Shown here: piece after piece, positions 12,201-23,318 of the stretch
Layout: each line of letters starts with the position of its first letter
Position numbering within the stretch: the stretch's first letter is position 1
NCBI GenBank assembly: GCA_950097015.1
Contig: CATNEN010000007.1
Coordinates: forward strand, 1,674,001-1,738,000
Direction of reading: 5' to 3'
Length of the DNA: 64,000 nucleotides
Source: Macrostomum hystrix
Lineage: Eukaryota > Platyhelminthes > Macrostomidae
The notes under the pieces: generated by a model
Database searches by the model: none
What the model saw: the letters and a program-made list of their open reading frames with translations, nothing else
Told to the model about the DNA's origin: nothing
Made by a program: the position numbers and the translations under genes

Positions 12201-14582
12201 TGTGTGCTCACTGTCTGACTTTATGACGTGGTGATGAGGCATATAATGACAAGTGTTCTTGCCAAGATCTTTCTCGGGCACCTTCTCGATTATGCCAGAA
12301 GCTTCCTGTTCCGAAATGATTCCGCTATACTTTGTCAGAGTCTCTGGATCCTTCCTCAGAGCACGAGTTGTGGACGACAGTCTACTGTACGCCATGTCGA
12401 AGTGATCATCCAACGGCACTGAGCCTTCCGGGTATTTCCATGGTAGACTGACGCTGTACCGACCGTTCTCGAGCCTTGGATTACAGATAAACGAACCCTC
12501 CGTGGAATCATCCTTTTGCTCACTGATCCCTAGTGCTTCAAGTCGCCAGAATGAAGAGAGGTCACACTTCGACGAGTCAGTTGTGACAAAGGCATCATCA
12601 GGAGTAGCGCAGCACAAAGTCTGAGCCGTACTACAATCAGCTGAATCTTCGGAAACGATAGGCTCATCCTTGGCTGACCCATCGATCGCTAGAGGACCAC
12701 AGAGAAGGAATCCTAGCTTAGAGGAAATGGCGACTGGTCCTGAGGTGCCACGAATCACGTTGTCGCCTACAATTTGGAAGTATTGATCTGAGCCTACGAG
12801 GATCGAGATTGGAGTACTGATGTCACGTGGGTCATATGGATCCGCTAGGTCTACATCACGAAGGTGTTGAAACGAATTGACGATAACTGAAGTCTGAGGC
12901 TGACAGATCTGCTTTACGACATTAGCTTCCAGTCTGATGATCTCCATGGAGTCAACCTTGCGAATGTGGAATTTCACCCTTGAAGAGTTCACCGTCGTAG
13001 CGATTCCAGAAAAGGCAGAGACTTTCAAACTTTCCTCAGCAAACCGCTCAAACTGGAGCAAGTCGCATACGTCTTCTCGAATATACGACCGATTGCTTGT
13101 GGTATCCAGCAGAACCCTCACCAGCAGTTCTCGACGTCCGTCAGGAGCAATCAGAATTGCCTTTGCAACTGGAAGAGCGACAGCGGGGTTACGATTGATG
13201 AACATGGAGAGAGCAAAGTTTCCTTCCGTTGAAACCACAGATTCAGGTTCACTCTGTGCCGCGTTCGTACTCCCAGTCTGCACCTGCCGAATGACGTCCT
13301 TCTTCGCATTGGCAAAGGTCTTGTTCTGGACCGCGCCACTCTTGACTGTCGAATCGATACTCTTTGCTTTCATTTTGAAACCCGACCCCTGTCCATCTGA
13401 CAGGCCACAATTGCAGATGCTGACATGGTGAGCGCCTGAACAGTTTCTGCATCGCCGGGAATCATGACACGTCCTTGATGAATGACCTGACCTGAGGCAC
13501 CGAAAGCAACGCTGCTCCTTCTTCAGAAATTCGATTCGAGCATCCACCGAGACCAACTTCGAACACTTCTCAGATGTATGGTCCGAGCCACAGTACGTAC
13601 AAAAGATCTTCATGACAGCTTGTCGATCATTTCGTGACTGCACGGTTAACGTTGCAAGCGAAGACTTAGGTTGAAGGCAATGTCGACTGGCTTCTGAGTT
13701 GCTCGATTTCTTACCGCCCACTGCTGCGTTCTCTCGAACTTGAATTTCCGTCTGTAGAAACTCCAGCAGAACAGCCATGTTGTTGATTTCTTTCTTCGAC
13801 AGGCTCGCGCACTTCATTAGGTCGAGACGAAATTCATTTGGACACTTACGAAGCAGATTAGGCAACAGCAATGCCTCATAAGCCGACGACATTACTCCCT
13901 GAACTTCCAAGCTTCGAACGGCAGCAGCTATGTCATCGTGAAACGAACGTAAGCCTGCTAATGACACATCTGATAGGTGAATATCTGACAGTTGGTTCAT
14001 TAGACTTCGAATTACCAGATCTGATTTACCAAAGCGTTGATGTAGAAGATCGATAGCTACCTTGTAATTAGCTGAAGTAACACTCAGTCCACGAATGCAG
14101 GACTTGGCTGATTCAGAGAGCGAATCCAAGAGGTAATTAAACTTGTCGATGTCCGATAGCTGATTATTCGAATCGATTGACGAGGAGAACTGATCCCAAT
14201 ACGTTTGCCATGACGTCACCGTGCCGTCAAATGTAGGGATATGACGTTTCGGCAGTTTGACCTGAGGTCCAGATGTTACAGACTTAGTCGCATTTGATAA
14301 TGATTTCTCTAACAATCTGACGTACTTCCGACACCTGAATGCATACTCATCAGCTTCTTCTTGTTCACGACTCAGCTTTTCCTCTTCCATCTGACTCTGA
14401 ATGTCCAGGTCCAATTCCTCCATCAATCCCAGTTTCTGCTTCAGAGTATCAATGCATGCTTCAGCTTCAGCGTTTATTTTGTCATCACGTCCACTTCCAG
14501 CTGACAGCCACTTCTCTGCTCGATTTATGGTCTTTGTCACAACGGACCGAATGGCCGCTCTCTTTCTGATGGCTTCATCCAT
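9260..14582 (-). pseudogene. BEL/Pao gag-pol polyprotein, frameshifted
   Basis: The long frame runs from ATG 14582 to the first break near 10950. In order it shows a DUF1759-type Gag region (near 14250-13750), two or three zinc knuckles (CTYCGSDHTSEKC near 13590; CFRCLRSGHSSRTC near 13480), an aspartic protease with LLDTTSN near 13105, RT with PFGLTCSPG near 11920 and the box YVDN near 11815, and an RNase H-like FCDASE near 11300. After a frameshift the second frame carries the integrase zinc-binding region (H...H...CVVC, about 10400-10250). A second frameshift near 10180 leads to the integrase core (MDYCGPI, ISDNAKTF, EKAPWWGGFW) and a C-terminal region down to 9260. The breaks make it non-functional as it stands. 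No env-like frame is seen between 8720 and 9260. Confidence 0.92.
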
Positions 14583-14595
14583 TGACCACCTTGGC

Positions 14596-14646
14596 GACAC
14601 AATCAGAGCAAGTACAAACAAGTCGCGTAACCAAAATTCGCTACAC
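14596..14646 (-). repeat. BEL 5' LTR, truncated to 51 bp
   Basis: 51 bases match 8669-8719 with one mismatch. The gag ATG at 14582 then follows within 15 bases, so about 370 bp of LTR plus the leader are missing here. Confidence 0.8.
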
Positions 14647-14651
14647 ACGCC

Positions 14652-15424
14652 TTGGAATCGTTGTATCGAAGGATTCAAGATCTACCTGGAGGCCTTGGAC
14701 CTTAACGAAGCATCGGACGCACGCAAGAAGGCGGTTCTCATCCATCTGCTTGGCGAGGAGGGCCAGCGAATCTAGATTCCGTTGAGGAATCTGCCAACGG
14801 CTAACGTCGACACCTTCGACAAGCTGGTGAAAGAGCTGAAGACGATCTTCGGCCAGTCGCATAGCACCATCAGCAACCGCTACAGATTCAAATCACGCGC
14901 CCAGATGCCTGGCGAGCCGATCAGCCGGTTCGTTGACGCCCTTCGCGAACTCGCAGCAGACTGCGAATACGGCGCTCTTCAAGACCAGATGATCAATGAC
15001 CAGATCATCGAAGACCCATTCGCCGCGCATCAGAGAGCGACTGCTCATGGAGAAGGTGCTCGAGCTGGAGACAGCCACAGCCCTAGCGATTCAAGTTGAA
15101 TCCGCCATCAACGACGCCAAGAACCTGCGCGACGGCAAGAACGACAAGGAGTTAGAGTTCCGCATCCAGAAGATCAGCCAGCGTCCGCCACGCAAGGGAC
15201 CCAAGCATGCGATGCCGCAGAAATCTAGCTCGGACGCGCGATGCGGCAACTGCGGAATGGCTGGGCACGCCGCCCGCGCCCTTGAGTGTCCAGCGAAGGA
15301 CAAGTCCTGCCTGCACTGCCACCGGGTCGGCCATTTTAAGTCATGTTGCCGACAGCGACGTAAGGTCCGCACCGTCAAGGATGACGACGATGACAATGAG
15401 CCATTCGAGGTGTCTGCAGTTTAG
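14652..15424 (+). pseudogene. Gypsy gag, broken
   Basis: A plus-strand gag frame resumes right after the BEL insertion. It meets a TAG at 14773-14775, continues in frame to about 15030, then shifts frame. The later part (to the TAG at 15422) has coiled helical sequence and two zinc knuckles, CGNCGMAGHAARALEC and CLHCHRVGHFKSCC, followed by an acidic tail. Knuckles of this spacing are usual for Gypsy nucleocapsid and bind the element RNA. Confidence 0.85.
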
Positions 15425-15730
15425 GGTGACGCATCTCTTTTAAGCTTTGTAGACTGCAGCATCGCCGATATCGACGTCAAACTCTTGTTGGACACTGGCT
15501 CAAGGGTCAACATCATCAACGAGAAGACCGTAAAGCGACTTCCGAAGCAACTTGTCATCACGCCGACCCACAAGCAGCTGTTCTCCTACACCGGATCAGC
15601 AATCGAGGTTCTGGGGACGACCGAGCTGCGCGTCGCGCACCATGGCAAGTCTGCAGTCTGCCGATTCTTCATCACTCAAAGAGGTGCCAACATCCTTGGT
15701 ATCGACGGCATCGAAAAGCTGGGTTTCTAG
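15425..15730 (+). pseudogene. Gypsy aspartic protease region
   Basis: LLLDTGSRVNIIN around 15482-15520 is the catalytic DTG motif of a retropepsin. A later hydrophobic stretch, ANILGIDGIEKLGF, fits the family's ILG motif. The frame ends at a TAG at 15728-15730, and another stop (15422-15424) separates it from gag. Confidence 0.85.
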
Positions 15731-15739
15731 ATCCGAGTC

Positions 15740-17183
15740 AACACGATCAGCAGCGTCGAAGACATCGCAGAGGAGTTCCCACGCATCTTCAACGGCATCG
15801 GCATGGCCAAGAAGTTCTGCCACAGGCCGCTGCTGCGCCAGGATGCGACGCCAACGGTCGAGCCGCTGCGCCGGGTGCCACTTGCGCTGCAGGACCGCGT
15901 GAAGGACGAACTGAACAAGATGGAGGCCGCAGGTAGAGAAGATCGACGCATCTCCTTGGGTGTCGAACTTGGTCGTCTCCAAGAAGAAGAACGGCGACCT
16001 GCGACTCTGCGTCGACCTGCGAAACTGCAACCAGGCCATCAACCCAGACAAGTTCCCCGTGCCAACGCAGGAGGAGCTGGCCGCCGAGTTCGCGGGCGCC
16101 CAGGTGTTCACCAAGCTGGACCTGAAGCAGAGCTACCTTCAAATCCCGCTGCACCCAGGCAGCAGGCAGCTGACTGCGTTCATCACTCACTGTGGTCTCT
16201 ACCAGTTCACGAGAGTCCCACTCGGCATGTCCAGTTCCGGCGCCTGCTTCCAGAAAATCCTGTCAACGATCCTGGCCGACATCAAGGGTGTCCGACACTC
16301 GGTGGACGACATCGTCATTCACGGCGTCAACTCCGATGAGCACAACGAGCGACTCCTAGCGGTACTCCAACGACTGAGCGACAACGGGTTGACGTTGAAC
16401 AGGGAGAAGTGTCAGATCGGCGTCCCGGAGATCATCTTCCTGGGCTGCAGGATCTCTGCCGACGGAGTTCGACCGTCCAAATCCAATGTCGAGGACGTGC
16501 TCAGCATCCCGGCACCGACAACAGCACGAGCCGTTTCTTCATTCCTGGCAACCGTCAACTACTTAGCTAAGTTCATCCCCGACTTCGAAAAGACTGCGAG
16601 GCCGCTGCGAGAGCTGCTCGAGAAAGACGCCGTTTTCCGCTGGACGGCGAATGCGACCACGGGCCTGACGCCTGCCGAGCTGATGATCAACCGGCCGCTC
16701 CGAGAGCCACTCAACCAGTGGAGCCAAGGCATCCGCCAGCCGACATCGAAAGCGACATCAGCGGAGGCCACAGAGCGGCGAGTCCAAGCCAACAAGGAGA
16801 AGGCCAGGCTAGCCACCGATCGTCGTCGAGGCGCCCGACTTTCACGACTGCAGGCTGGCGACACCGTGCGCGTTCGCCGGCCACAGACTGCTCACAAGCT
16901 GGCGACATGGCTGGGCGACGTTCGGCAAATCATTCGGTGGCTGGGCCCCGAGTCCTGGCTGCTCGACGACGTCTCGCGATGGCACTCCGATAACCTGGTC
17001 AGCGTCCCCAGTGCACCAGCGGCGGACAATGGTGCGGCCGACGTTGGACTCGGCGCACTGATGGCGCCGATACCATTGCCAGAGCCACCGGTGAGGCTGC
17101 CGGCGGGCAACGAGACGCCGCTGCCACAGCCCAGGCGGGGCAGCCGGATCCGGGGACCACCTAATCGGTTCAGCCCGAGTTGA
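15740..17183 (+). pseudogene. Gypsy reverse transcriptase joined to the integrase C-terminus by deletion
   Basis: RT begins near 15740 with frame damage before about 15960, then is open to 17183. Visible RT motifs are LRLCVDLRNCNQA, FTKLDLKQSYLQIPL, VPLGMSSSGACFQ and the active-site box SVDDIV near 16300. The usual residue before x-D-D is Tyr; here it is Ser. After the RT thumb (KFIPDFEKTARPLRELL) the sequence jumps near 16655 to TGLTPAELMINRPLR, an integrase C-terminal segment, so RNase H and most of integrase are gone. The join keeps the frame open for 407 codons, which could mislead gene predictors. Confidence 0.9.
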
Positions 17184-17281
17184 TATGCAGTTTGCTTGGA
17201 ATGAACTGTTGAACTTTGCGCACCAATGGACTGTTGTTTTCCCCCATGCGTTAATCCCCTTTTCCTTTTCGAAGGGGGTGA

Positions 17282-17509
17282 TGTTGTGTATGCGGCTTGC
17301 ATGCCGCCTTAGAGTGCGCGTGGCGCGTTTTGATTGGCTGGGGGGTCGGTCCATCCGAACCGGTCTAGGCCGGGACGGGGGTTGTTGTTTACTCTGACTG
17401 GCTAAAATATATATTAGTGCGCACAGGCCTTTGGAGGGCTCGCGTTGTTTTCCAACCTTCTAACCCAGTGCTTCGTTCTTCATTTGGCCACGCTGCCTCA
17501 CACACAACA
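17282..17509 (+). repeat. Gypsy right (3') LTR
   Basis: 228 bp matching the left LTR; preceded by a polypurine tract and followed directly by GGGAT at 17510-17514. Confidence 0.95.
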
Positions 17510-17514
17510 GGGAT
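17510..17514. repeat. Gypsy target-site duplication, right copy (GGGAT)
   Basis: Identical to 8034-8038 and directly abuts the right LTR. Confidence 0.9.
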
Positions 17515-20500
17515 ATAGACAGTGGCCGCAGGAAACAGTGAGACAGTGAAACAATAAGTTTTAGACTTTTCACATGACTTAATTATTACTCTACGGAGCA
17601 AAATAACATGCCTGCAGGTGAAGGCGGCGTCATTGCTGCTGCAGATGAAGGCGGCGCAATCAGCTGGGTGCAAGCTGAACATGTCCATTGAAAACCTGCG
17701 AAGCCTGAGAAGGAAAGGCTGCGGTACCCCTTTTGTGAAATGTCACTATCATCACATCTATATCATCATCGCCGTCATACAGTGGTCCTTGAGTAGAATG
17801 TGAATTAATACGACGTAGGAAGCAAAAGTAACTTTCAGCACTCTAAGACGAATTGTACCAGCTAGGTACATATATGTATATTGCGATGGTTCCACCCCCT
17901 GATTTTGGATTTACAGCTGCCCTTTCACATGGCAAGAGCAAAAGGTCCAGTGCAAAGAAGCATTTACTATTGTGTATAATGCTTGCTAATCATGATTGCA
18001 TAATTGCTGTGCAGTTGATTGTGGCAAATGCGCTGTTATTTAGATAATAGTATGTGTATTGCAGCCTTGCATGATAATACGCACAGCTGTTAGGCAAGCT
18101 GTATCATATAATGTGCACCAGAAGCGCAAAACTGCGGGTGCATTGTTGAGACGTAAGAATGACTCATGAGAGTTATATAATGCTCACACATATTAATTGA
18201 ATGCCTTTTGCATGCTGCAATTTTTGGGAAGGCAATCTTGGGAAGGCTAGTATAGCTAGCTATATAGCTGTGACTTAGGTATTTATTATACTGGGTCCCC
18301 AACGAATAGGCAATGTCGAAAGTAATGATCCGAAGTCTTTTAAATTTACCGAGGACCCATCATTAATGTGCAGTAATACTAACGACATAATATACGTACA
18401 GTGTAGGAATCGAAAGAGGTCCTAGCTTTGGTATTTACTCCTTCAATATAAGTTTTTAATTGTAGTATAGCTAATAATATCGCGCAAAATGTACATTTAG
18501 CGCTCTATTCACAATCCCAGCTAGTGGCCATGGTCATGTGCATTTTCCGCAAACGAAAAAATATTCAGCCTAATTTACTTTCTCGAGGCACGGTGACTAT
18601 AACCCCATTCGCTTAAAGAAGCCGTTAAAGAAGCAGTCATATAGATATTTTTCAGCTTTCCTACGTTAATATATAGTTGCCTAAAATAGCTTGCTATTTT
18701 ACTTCGTGGTATTTTTATAGCGGTCTTACTCAATTAAAGAGCAGTGTGCCAACAGTGGATCCATAATGAAATTATTTCACAATTTAAGTAACAACGATGC
18801 GAGTTGTAGTAGCGCTTTTATGTAATTATCTAAGAAAGCAATTTGGAGAAGCAAAAATCAAGAAACTTTGATTCACTTAGTGAAGAGACTTTGTTTTATT
18901 GCACAATCGAAAAGGGAACTTACATTTAAATTTTAAAACACAAAAAACTAATAACTATTTGAACTAAACTAAACTAAAGTCTTAACTCACTGACACTTCG
19001 AGTTTTGACCGTACTTTATTTGTTTTCAGTTGTCACTTGTCATTAGCATGATTATAAACAGAAAAAATACCAACAAACAGGATTTTCATAGCTAATTTGA
19101 CTGCAAGAAGAATACTTACGACTGTATGACAATAAGAAAACAACAACAAGCAAAACATTCCTAATAATCAAGTTAATTGTAGCTTTTTGTAGTAAAAATG
19201 TCAAAACAGACATTACTAGCTGTACTTGTCTATAAATAGTATACTAATCTAGTTTGATTTTTGGCAAACTATATTTTAGGCTAACAAAACAAATCTAGTT
19301 AGGCCTAGTTTTTTGTGTTTAGGCCTTATTTCTGTAGCCTACAATTGTCTCCATTTGTGCTCACTGTTAGCTAGGGTTTGGTTATATTATATCTCTGGCA
19401 TATGTTAGGCTAGTCCAGTAAAACTGTCCATTCACATTTTTAGGCACTTTTCTAAGGCTCTTTCCATAATAGTTATTATGTTTCTTTTTAAATCTAAGAA
19501 GTAATATTTAAGATAGGCCTAGAAAAGACTTAGGGCCTAGTACTATAATATAATATATTAAGTAAAGTAAGCTGAAGTCAAAATATGTTATTAGTTATAG
19601 TAAAAGCATTGGCCTTTGGCCTACATATATTATTAGATGGTGTCAAAAACAGTGATTAGGTACAGGATGGCCCCAAAGCTATTCTCTGGGTAAGGGCCAT
19701 AGTGCAGACGATATTTGGTGTATGATAGAATGTAAATTTAAAATTTCGCCTAATTTACAACAATACAACAATAGACTGAGTTTGAGGATTCAGTTGTGCA
19801 ACTGTACAACAGTAACCAAATTTATCTTGGACATTTTGTACATGTATGATGGTTTTCCTATGCAAATTTGAATACAAAGAAGTCAAACAATATATATAAG
19901 GTAAGTCTTCAAACCAGAACCTAAAATGGCAGAAATTTAGCAGATTAATTTATTCTCCTTTTTATAATTTCAATAGTTCAGCACACATCACATATTTTAA
20001 TGTAGTGAACATTTTTTTTCTTTTAGTGTCCAGTTCAATGACTAGCGAACTAGTAACATTGTCACGGACAAGAAAAAGTGTATGATGGCCAACAGGGCGC
20101 AACAACTCCAAGGGCAGTCTGTACAACAGGTGTACAACAATGTGCCCTATTGCCCAAAATTTGTATGACAGGCAAGACCTTGTACAAGGGAAATTTTCAT
20201 CATACCATACATGGTCTGCAGTGTGGGGTAAAGGCAATCGCATGCCATGCAGAGGTACTCCTGAATATCACTCTCAAACAATAGCAAATAATAAAAATAA
20301 AAAAAATTTTCTGTTTCAAAGATGATACCATAATACTTTGTAGTACCCTGCACCCTATCTTGTAATCTTACAACTTTATATTTAAAGAATCAAAACCAGT
20401 ACAAATAATTGCACAAGGAAATAAAAAAATTGCCATATTTTTGTGTGGCTATAGTGTTAGGAATTAGCAAGTAATGTCATAACAGTGACCTGCGGCTTGC

Positions 20501-21365
20501 TTCCTACCCTATAGGAAAAAATACATTTTTGAGGACATGCCCTGCATGTTTTGGAGGTTCTGGTTGGCGTGACATGCAATTGGGCAGCATGGCACCCCAA
20601 TTTTTGTTTCTTCCTATAGGGTTGCACAATTCAAAGCTCTTGTTAGCCTAGTGTGGCCCTCATTTGAGTCAATATTTTATAGTTCCCTGGTGCATGTCCA
20701 TGAACTTTGTGCAAGAATTCCAATTGTGGTTTCTTGTGTTTCAAGTTTGGCCCTTTAGGTAGTTTTCAAATCTAGTTAAATTAATATTTGACCTGTGCAT
20801 TATAAAGTCATGCAAAGTTCCAAACCATGAAGTGGAACATGCCAAAATTTGTAACTCCAATGGAACAAAAGAGATGTAAGTCACATGTCTAAAAATTAGC
20901 TGAACAAAATTTTATAACTAATTCTTGTTAAAAATATTTTTTAATGTATGTAAAATGAGATATAACTTTAAGCCACTTAAGTTAGCTAATTTATTTTAAT
21001 TATTACATTGAACTATTTTTTGTTTTCCCTTGTCTGTAAAAACCTCCAGTAGTAACTGAATATCTTGATACAAAATGCTTTTTTGTTTATTAATATAATT
21101 ATATGCATGTTTTCAGGCTTACAGCCTTAAATTATCTTCTGTGCTTATCCTGAACATTAATCATAAAGCTCGATATGTAAAAAAATTATTTGCTTACCAT
21201 TCACCAATAACTAATAAGGTCCCATCAGTTGTTCACTTTCACTTTTAAGAATTACAGCTTGTAGAAAGCACAGTGTCTACCAGAAAACTGTCATTGTATA
21301 AACAGCAAGCCTGAACTGGGAAACAGCAACAAAAAAGCAAAATTTGTGAAGTCATCGGAATTAGA
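17515..21365. other. AT-rich intergenic DNA before alpha-SNAP
   Basis: No coding exon is supported. AGGCCT-type motifs recur at about 19290-19620. A short inverted pair sits at 20507-20621. An AG acceptor (GAATTACAG, near 21256) shortly before the alpha-SNAP ATG could end a 5' UTR intron, but this is not certain. Confidence 0.5.
20507..20621. repeat. Short inverted repeat pair
   Basis: CCCTATAGGAA at 20507-20517 and its reverse complement TTCCTATAGGG at 20611-20621 enclose about 93 bases. No clear target duplication is visible. The core CCTATAGG is itself a palindrome, so the pairing may be fortuitous. Confidence 0.3.
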
Positions 21366-23318
21366 ATGACTGACGAATTGAAGCGTGGCCAAGACCTGAT
21401 GGAGCAGGCTAGGAAGAAACGTGGCAGCAGTGGTGGCAGCAGCTTTTTTGGTATTTTTAGCAAATCTAGTAAAGATGATGAGGCTGCCGAGTTGTTCGTG
21501 AAAGCGGCCAATCTGTTTAAGATGGGCAAGTACTGGAATGAGGCTGGCAGTGCTTTCAATGAAGCCTCCGAGGCTCACAGTAGTAAGAGCAGCCGGCACG
21601 ATGCCGCCTCAGCCCTAGTTGACGCCGCGAATTGTTATCGCAAGGTTGACGGCAAAAAGGCTATCGAATGCCTTGACAAAGCTATTAATATCTACACTGA
21701 TATGGGCCGGTTCACCATTGCCGCCAAGCATCACATGAGCATTGCTGAAATCTACGAATCTGATGTTAACGACCCCAAATTGGCTTCTCAGCACTATCAG
21801 AAGGCTGCCGACTTCTATAGGGGCGAGGAGAGCAATGCCAGCGCTTCCAAGTGCGAAGCTAAAGTGGCCCATCTGAGTGCCGACGCTGGAGATTACATCA
21901 ATGCGGCCAAGGTGTTTGAAGAGCTCGGCAAGTCCGCCATGGAGAATAGTCTGCTAAAGTATGGCGCCAAGGATCATTTCTTCCGGTGAGTTGCATCGTC
22001 TTTACACGACCTTCAAGTGCTTTTTATCTAGTATCAACTTTTCTATTTCGTTTGGTGTTCGTCTGTCCAGAGACTACATTTTTGTCTGCCTCTCTTTGAA
22101 AGGGCGGATAGCTCAGTCAGTAAGGTGTCGGACTCTGGATCAGATGGTCCTGGGTTCGACTCCCGACCTAGTCTAGAACTATTCGTGCAGCCTTTGGCAA
22201 GCTGCTTTGCCCTGATGTGCACACAGTCTACTCAGCTGCAAATGAGTACCGACATTTCGTCGGGTAATAATAATTCCGGCTGGCGTGGAATAAAGCAGTT
22301 CTGTGCGGCAATTCTGTGGGGTGTGGATGCTGCCGATATGTTTGGAAAAATAAATTCCATTGCTGACACGCGGCTGTCAACCGGTGTCCGAGAGAGCCGG
22401 GGAGTACAATAGGTGTGCAGTCCCCACCTGCTAGTGTGCCTGACACACAACACCTGCACTGGCCCTTGGGTCTAGTGTCAATTATTATTATTATTATTAT
22501 TCTCTTTGAAAGCAAGAATGTTGTAGCGCAGTTTCAGATTCAGACCAGGAATAACATATTTTGTCATTGAGCACTGATTAGAAAATGCACTTTTATAACT
22601 TGATACAAATTAACAGCAGCATTATTTATCATATAGTAATAGAAATATGATTTATTGAATTCGGGTGGGTGTTGCTGCCCAACCCTTCTCCCGAGTCCAT
22701 GGACTAAACAGATGTGGCGAGTTGCAGAGCGGTTAACGCGTTACATTCCCTTGAATTGTAATTGTAAGGGCCTAAACACTTTGTGTCAGGGCAGATGTAC
22801 ACACCTGTGTGAGCGTGTGCTCAGGAGTCAGCGAAATGGGCAGAATTGCCTCCTCGCTGGCTGCGGGTCTAGTGTCACCAAATGATGCGCCATTGCCCGC
22901 AGCCCTCCTGAAATTATTAAGCTTATTTATTATTATTGGATGCACAGCACAGTACATTCGGCTGTGCCTGTCTGTCTGTCCACCTACCTGTGTGTCTACA
23001 TGGTAACTTATTACTCGTAAATAAGGATCCTTCCACTTTTCCTGCAGCGCTTGCCTCTGCCACATCAACATCGACGTGCTGAACTGTCAGCAAGCCCTGG
23101 AGAAGTACGCCGAAATGCACCCGGCCTTCACTGACAGTCGCGAGTACAAGCTGCTGGTCCGCCTAGTTGAAACTGCCAACCCGGAGGAGCCCAACGTTGA
23201 CGAGTTTACCAAGGCCATCGCCGAATACGACAGCATCTCTCGCCTGGATCCTTGGGCTACGCGTCGCCTCAACACTGTGAAGAAGGCGCTGAAGGCTGAC
23301 GAGCCCGAGCTCACCTAA
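21366..23318 (+). CDS. NAPA: Alpha-SNAP (soluble NSF attachment protein), two exons
   Basis: Exon 1 is 21366-21985 and exon 2 is 23048-23318. The junction CCG/GTGAGT ... CCTGCAG/C restores frame and reads FFRACLCHINIDVLN. The product is 296 residues, the normal size for alpha-SNAP (about 295). It is all-helical with TPR-like repeats; recognisable segments are EAAELFVKAANLFKMGKYWNEAGSAF (residues about 40-65, given here as a family landmark), YESDVNDPKLASQHYQKAAD and the C-terminal YDSISRLDPWATRRL. Alpha-SNAP binds SNARE bundles on membranes and recruits and activates the ATPase NSF so that spent complexes are taken apart. The conserved C-terminal acidic/Leu tail that stimulates NSF is present (ending DEPELT). 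The intron carries two SINEs. The gene looks intact. Confidence 0.97.
22103..22500 (+). mobile_element. tRNA-derived SINE (family 1) with 12-bp target duplication
   Basis: A tRNA-like head (A-box region ATAGCTCAGTCAGTAAGG; B-box GGGTTCGACTCCC) is followed by an unrelated body and an (ATT)n tail. TCTCTTTGAAAG occurs directly before (22091-22102) and directly after (22501-22512). The acceptor stem does not close, so this is not a working tRNA gene. It lies sense-wise in the alpha-SNAP intron. Confidence 0.88.
22711..22938 (+). mobile_element. tRNA-derived SINE (family 2), truncated copy
   Basis: The head GATGTGGCGAGTTGCAGAGC resembles a Ser/Leu-type tRNA A-box. The body (GTCAGCGAAATGGGCAGAATTG, CTAGTGTCACCAAATGATG; short landmarks only) recurs in reverse at 41811-42090, 42714-42990 and 63468-63720. 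Compared with those copies the middle is shortened. The end is T/A-rich. Confidence 0.8.

Larger units (their letters stand above)
8299..14646 (-). mobile_element. BEL/Pao LTR retrotransposon nested in the Gypsy element
   Basis: This minus-strand element interrupts the Gypsy leader/gag start. Its termini read GTGTAGCGA at the high end and GAAACAC at the low end, and CACGC lies at both junctions (8294-8298 and 14646-14650), fitting a 4-5 bp target duplication. The low-coordinate LTR is full (about 421 bp) and is preceded, in element direction, by a polypurine tract TTTGGGGGAG. The high-coordinate LTR is reduced to 51 bp. The polyprotein has BEL-type Gag, zinc knuckles, protease, RT, RNase H and integrase regions, but two frameshifts break it. 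Confidence 0.92.
8039..17509 (+). mobile_element. Ty3/Gypsy LTR retrotransposon, defective, with a nested BEL element
   Basis: Two 228-bp LTRs (8039-8266 and 17282-17509) start TGTTGTG and end AACA. They differ by about seven substitutions and two single-base indels (roughly 96% identity) and are flanked by GGGAT on both sides. A purine-rich tract (TCGAAGGGGGTGA) precedes the right LTR. Inside, on the plus strand, come gag with zinc knuckles, an aspartic protease, reverse transcriptase and the C-terminal end of integrase. The coding region is broken by stops, at least one frameshift and a large internal deletion. A BEL/Pao element is inserted 32 bases after the left LTR in the opposite direction. 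Confidence 0.95.

Noticed and set aside
22103-22175. Possible tRNA gene
   Set aside because: The B-box is good but the acceptor stem does not close, and the segment is the head of a 398-bp element with target duplications, so it is a SINE.
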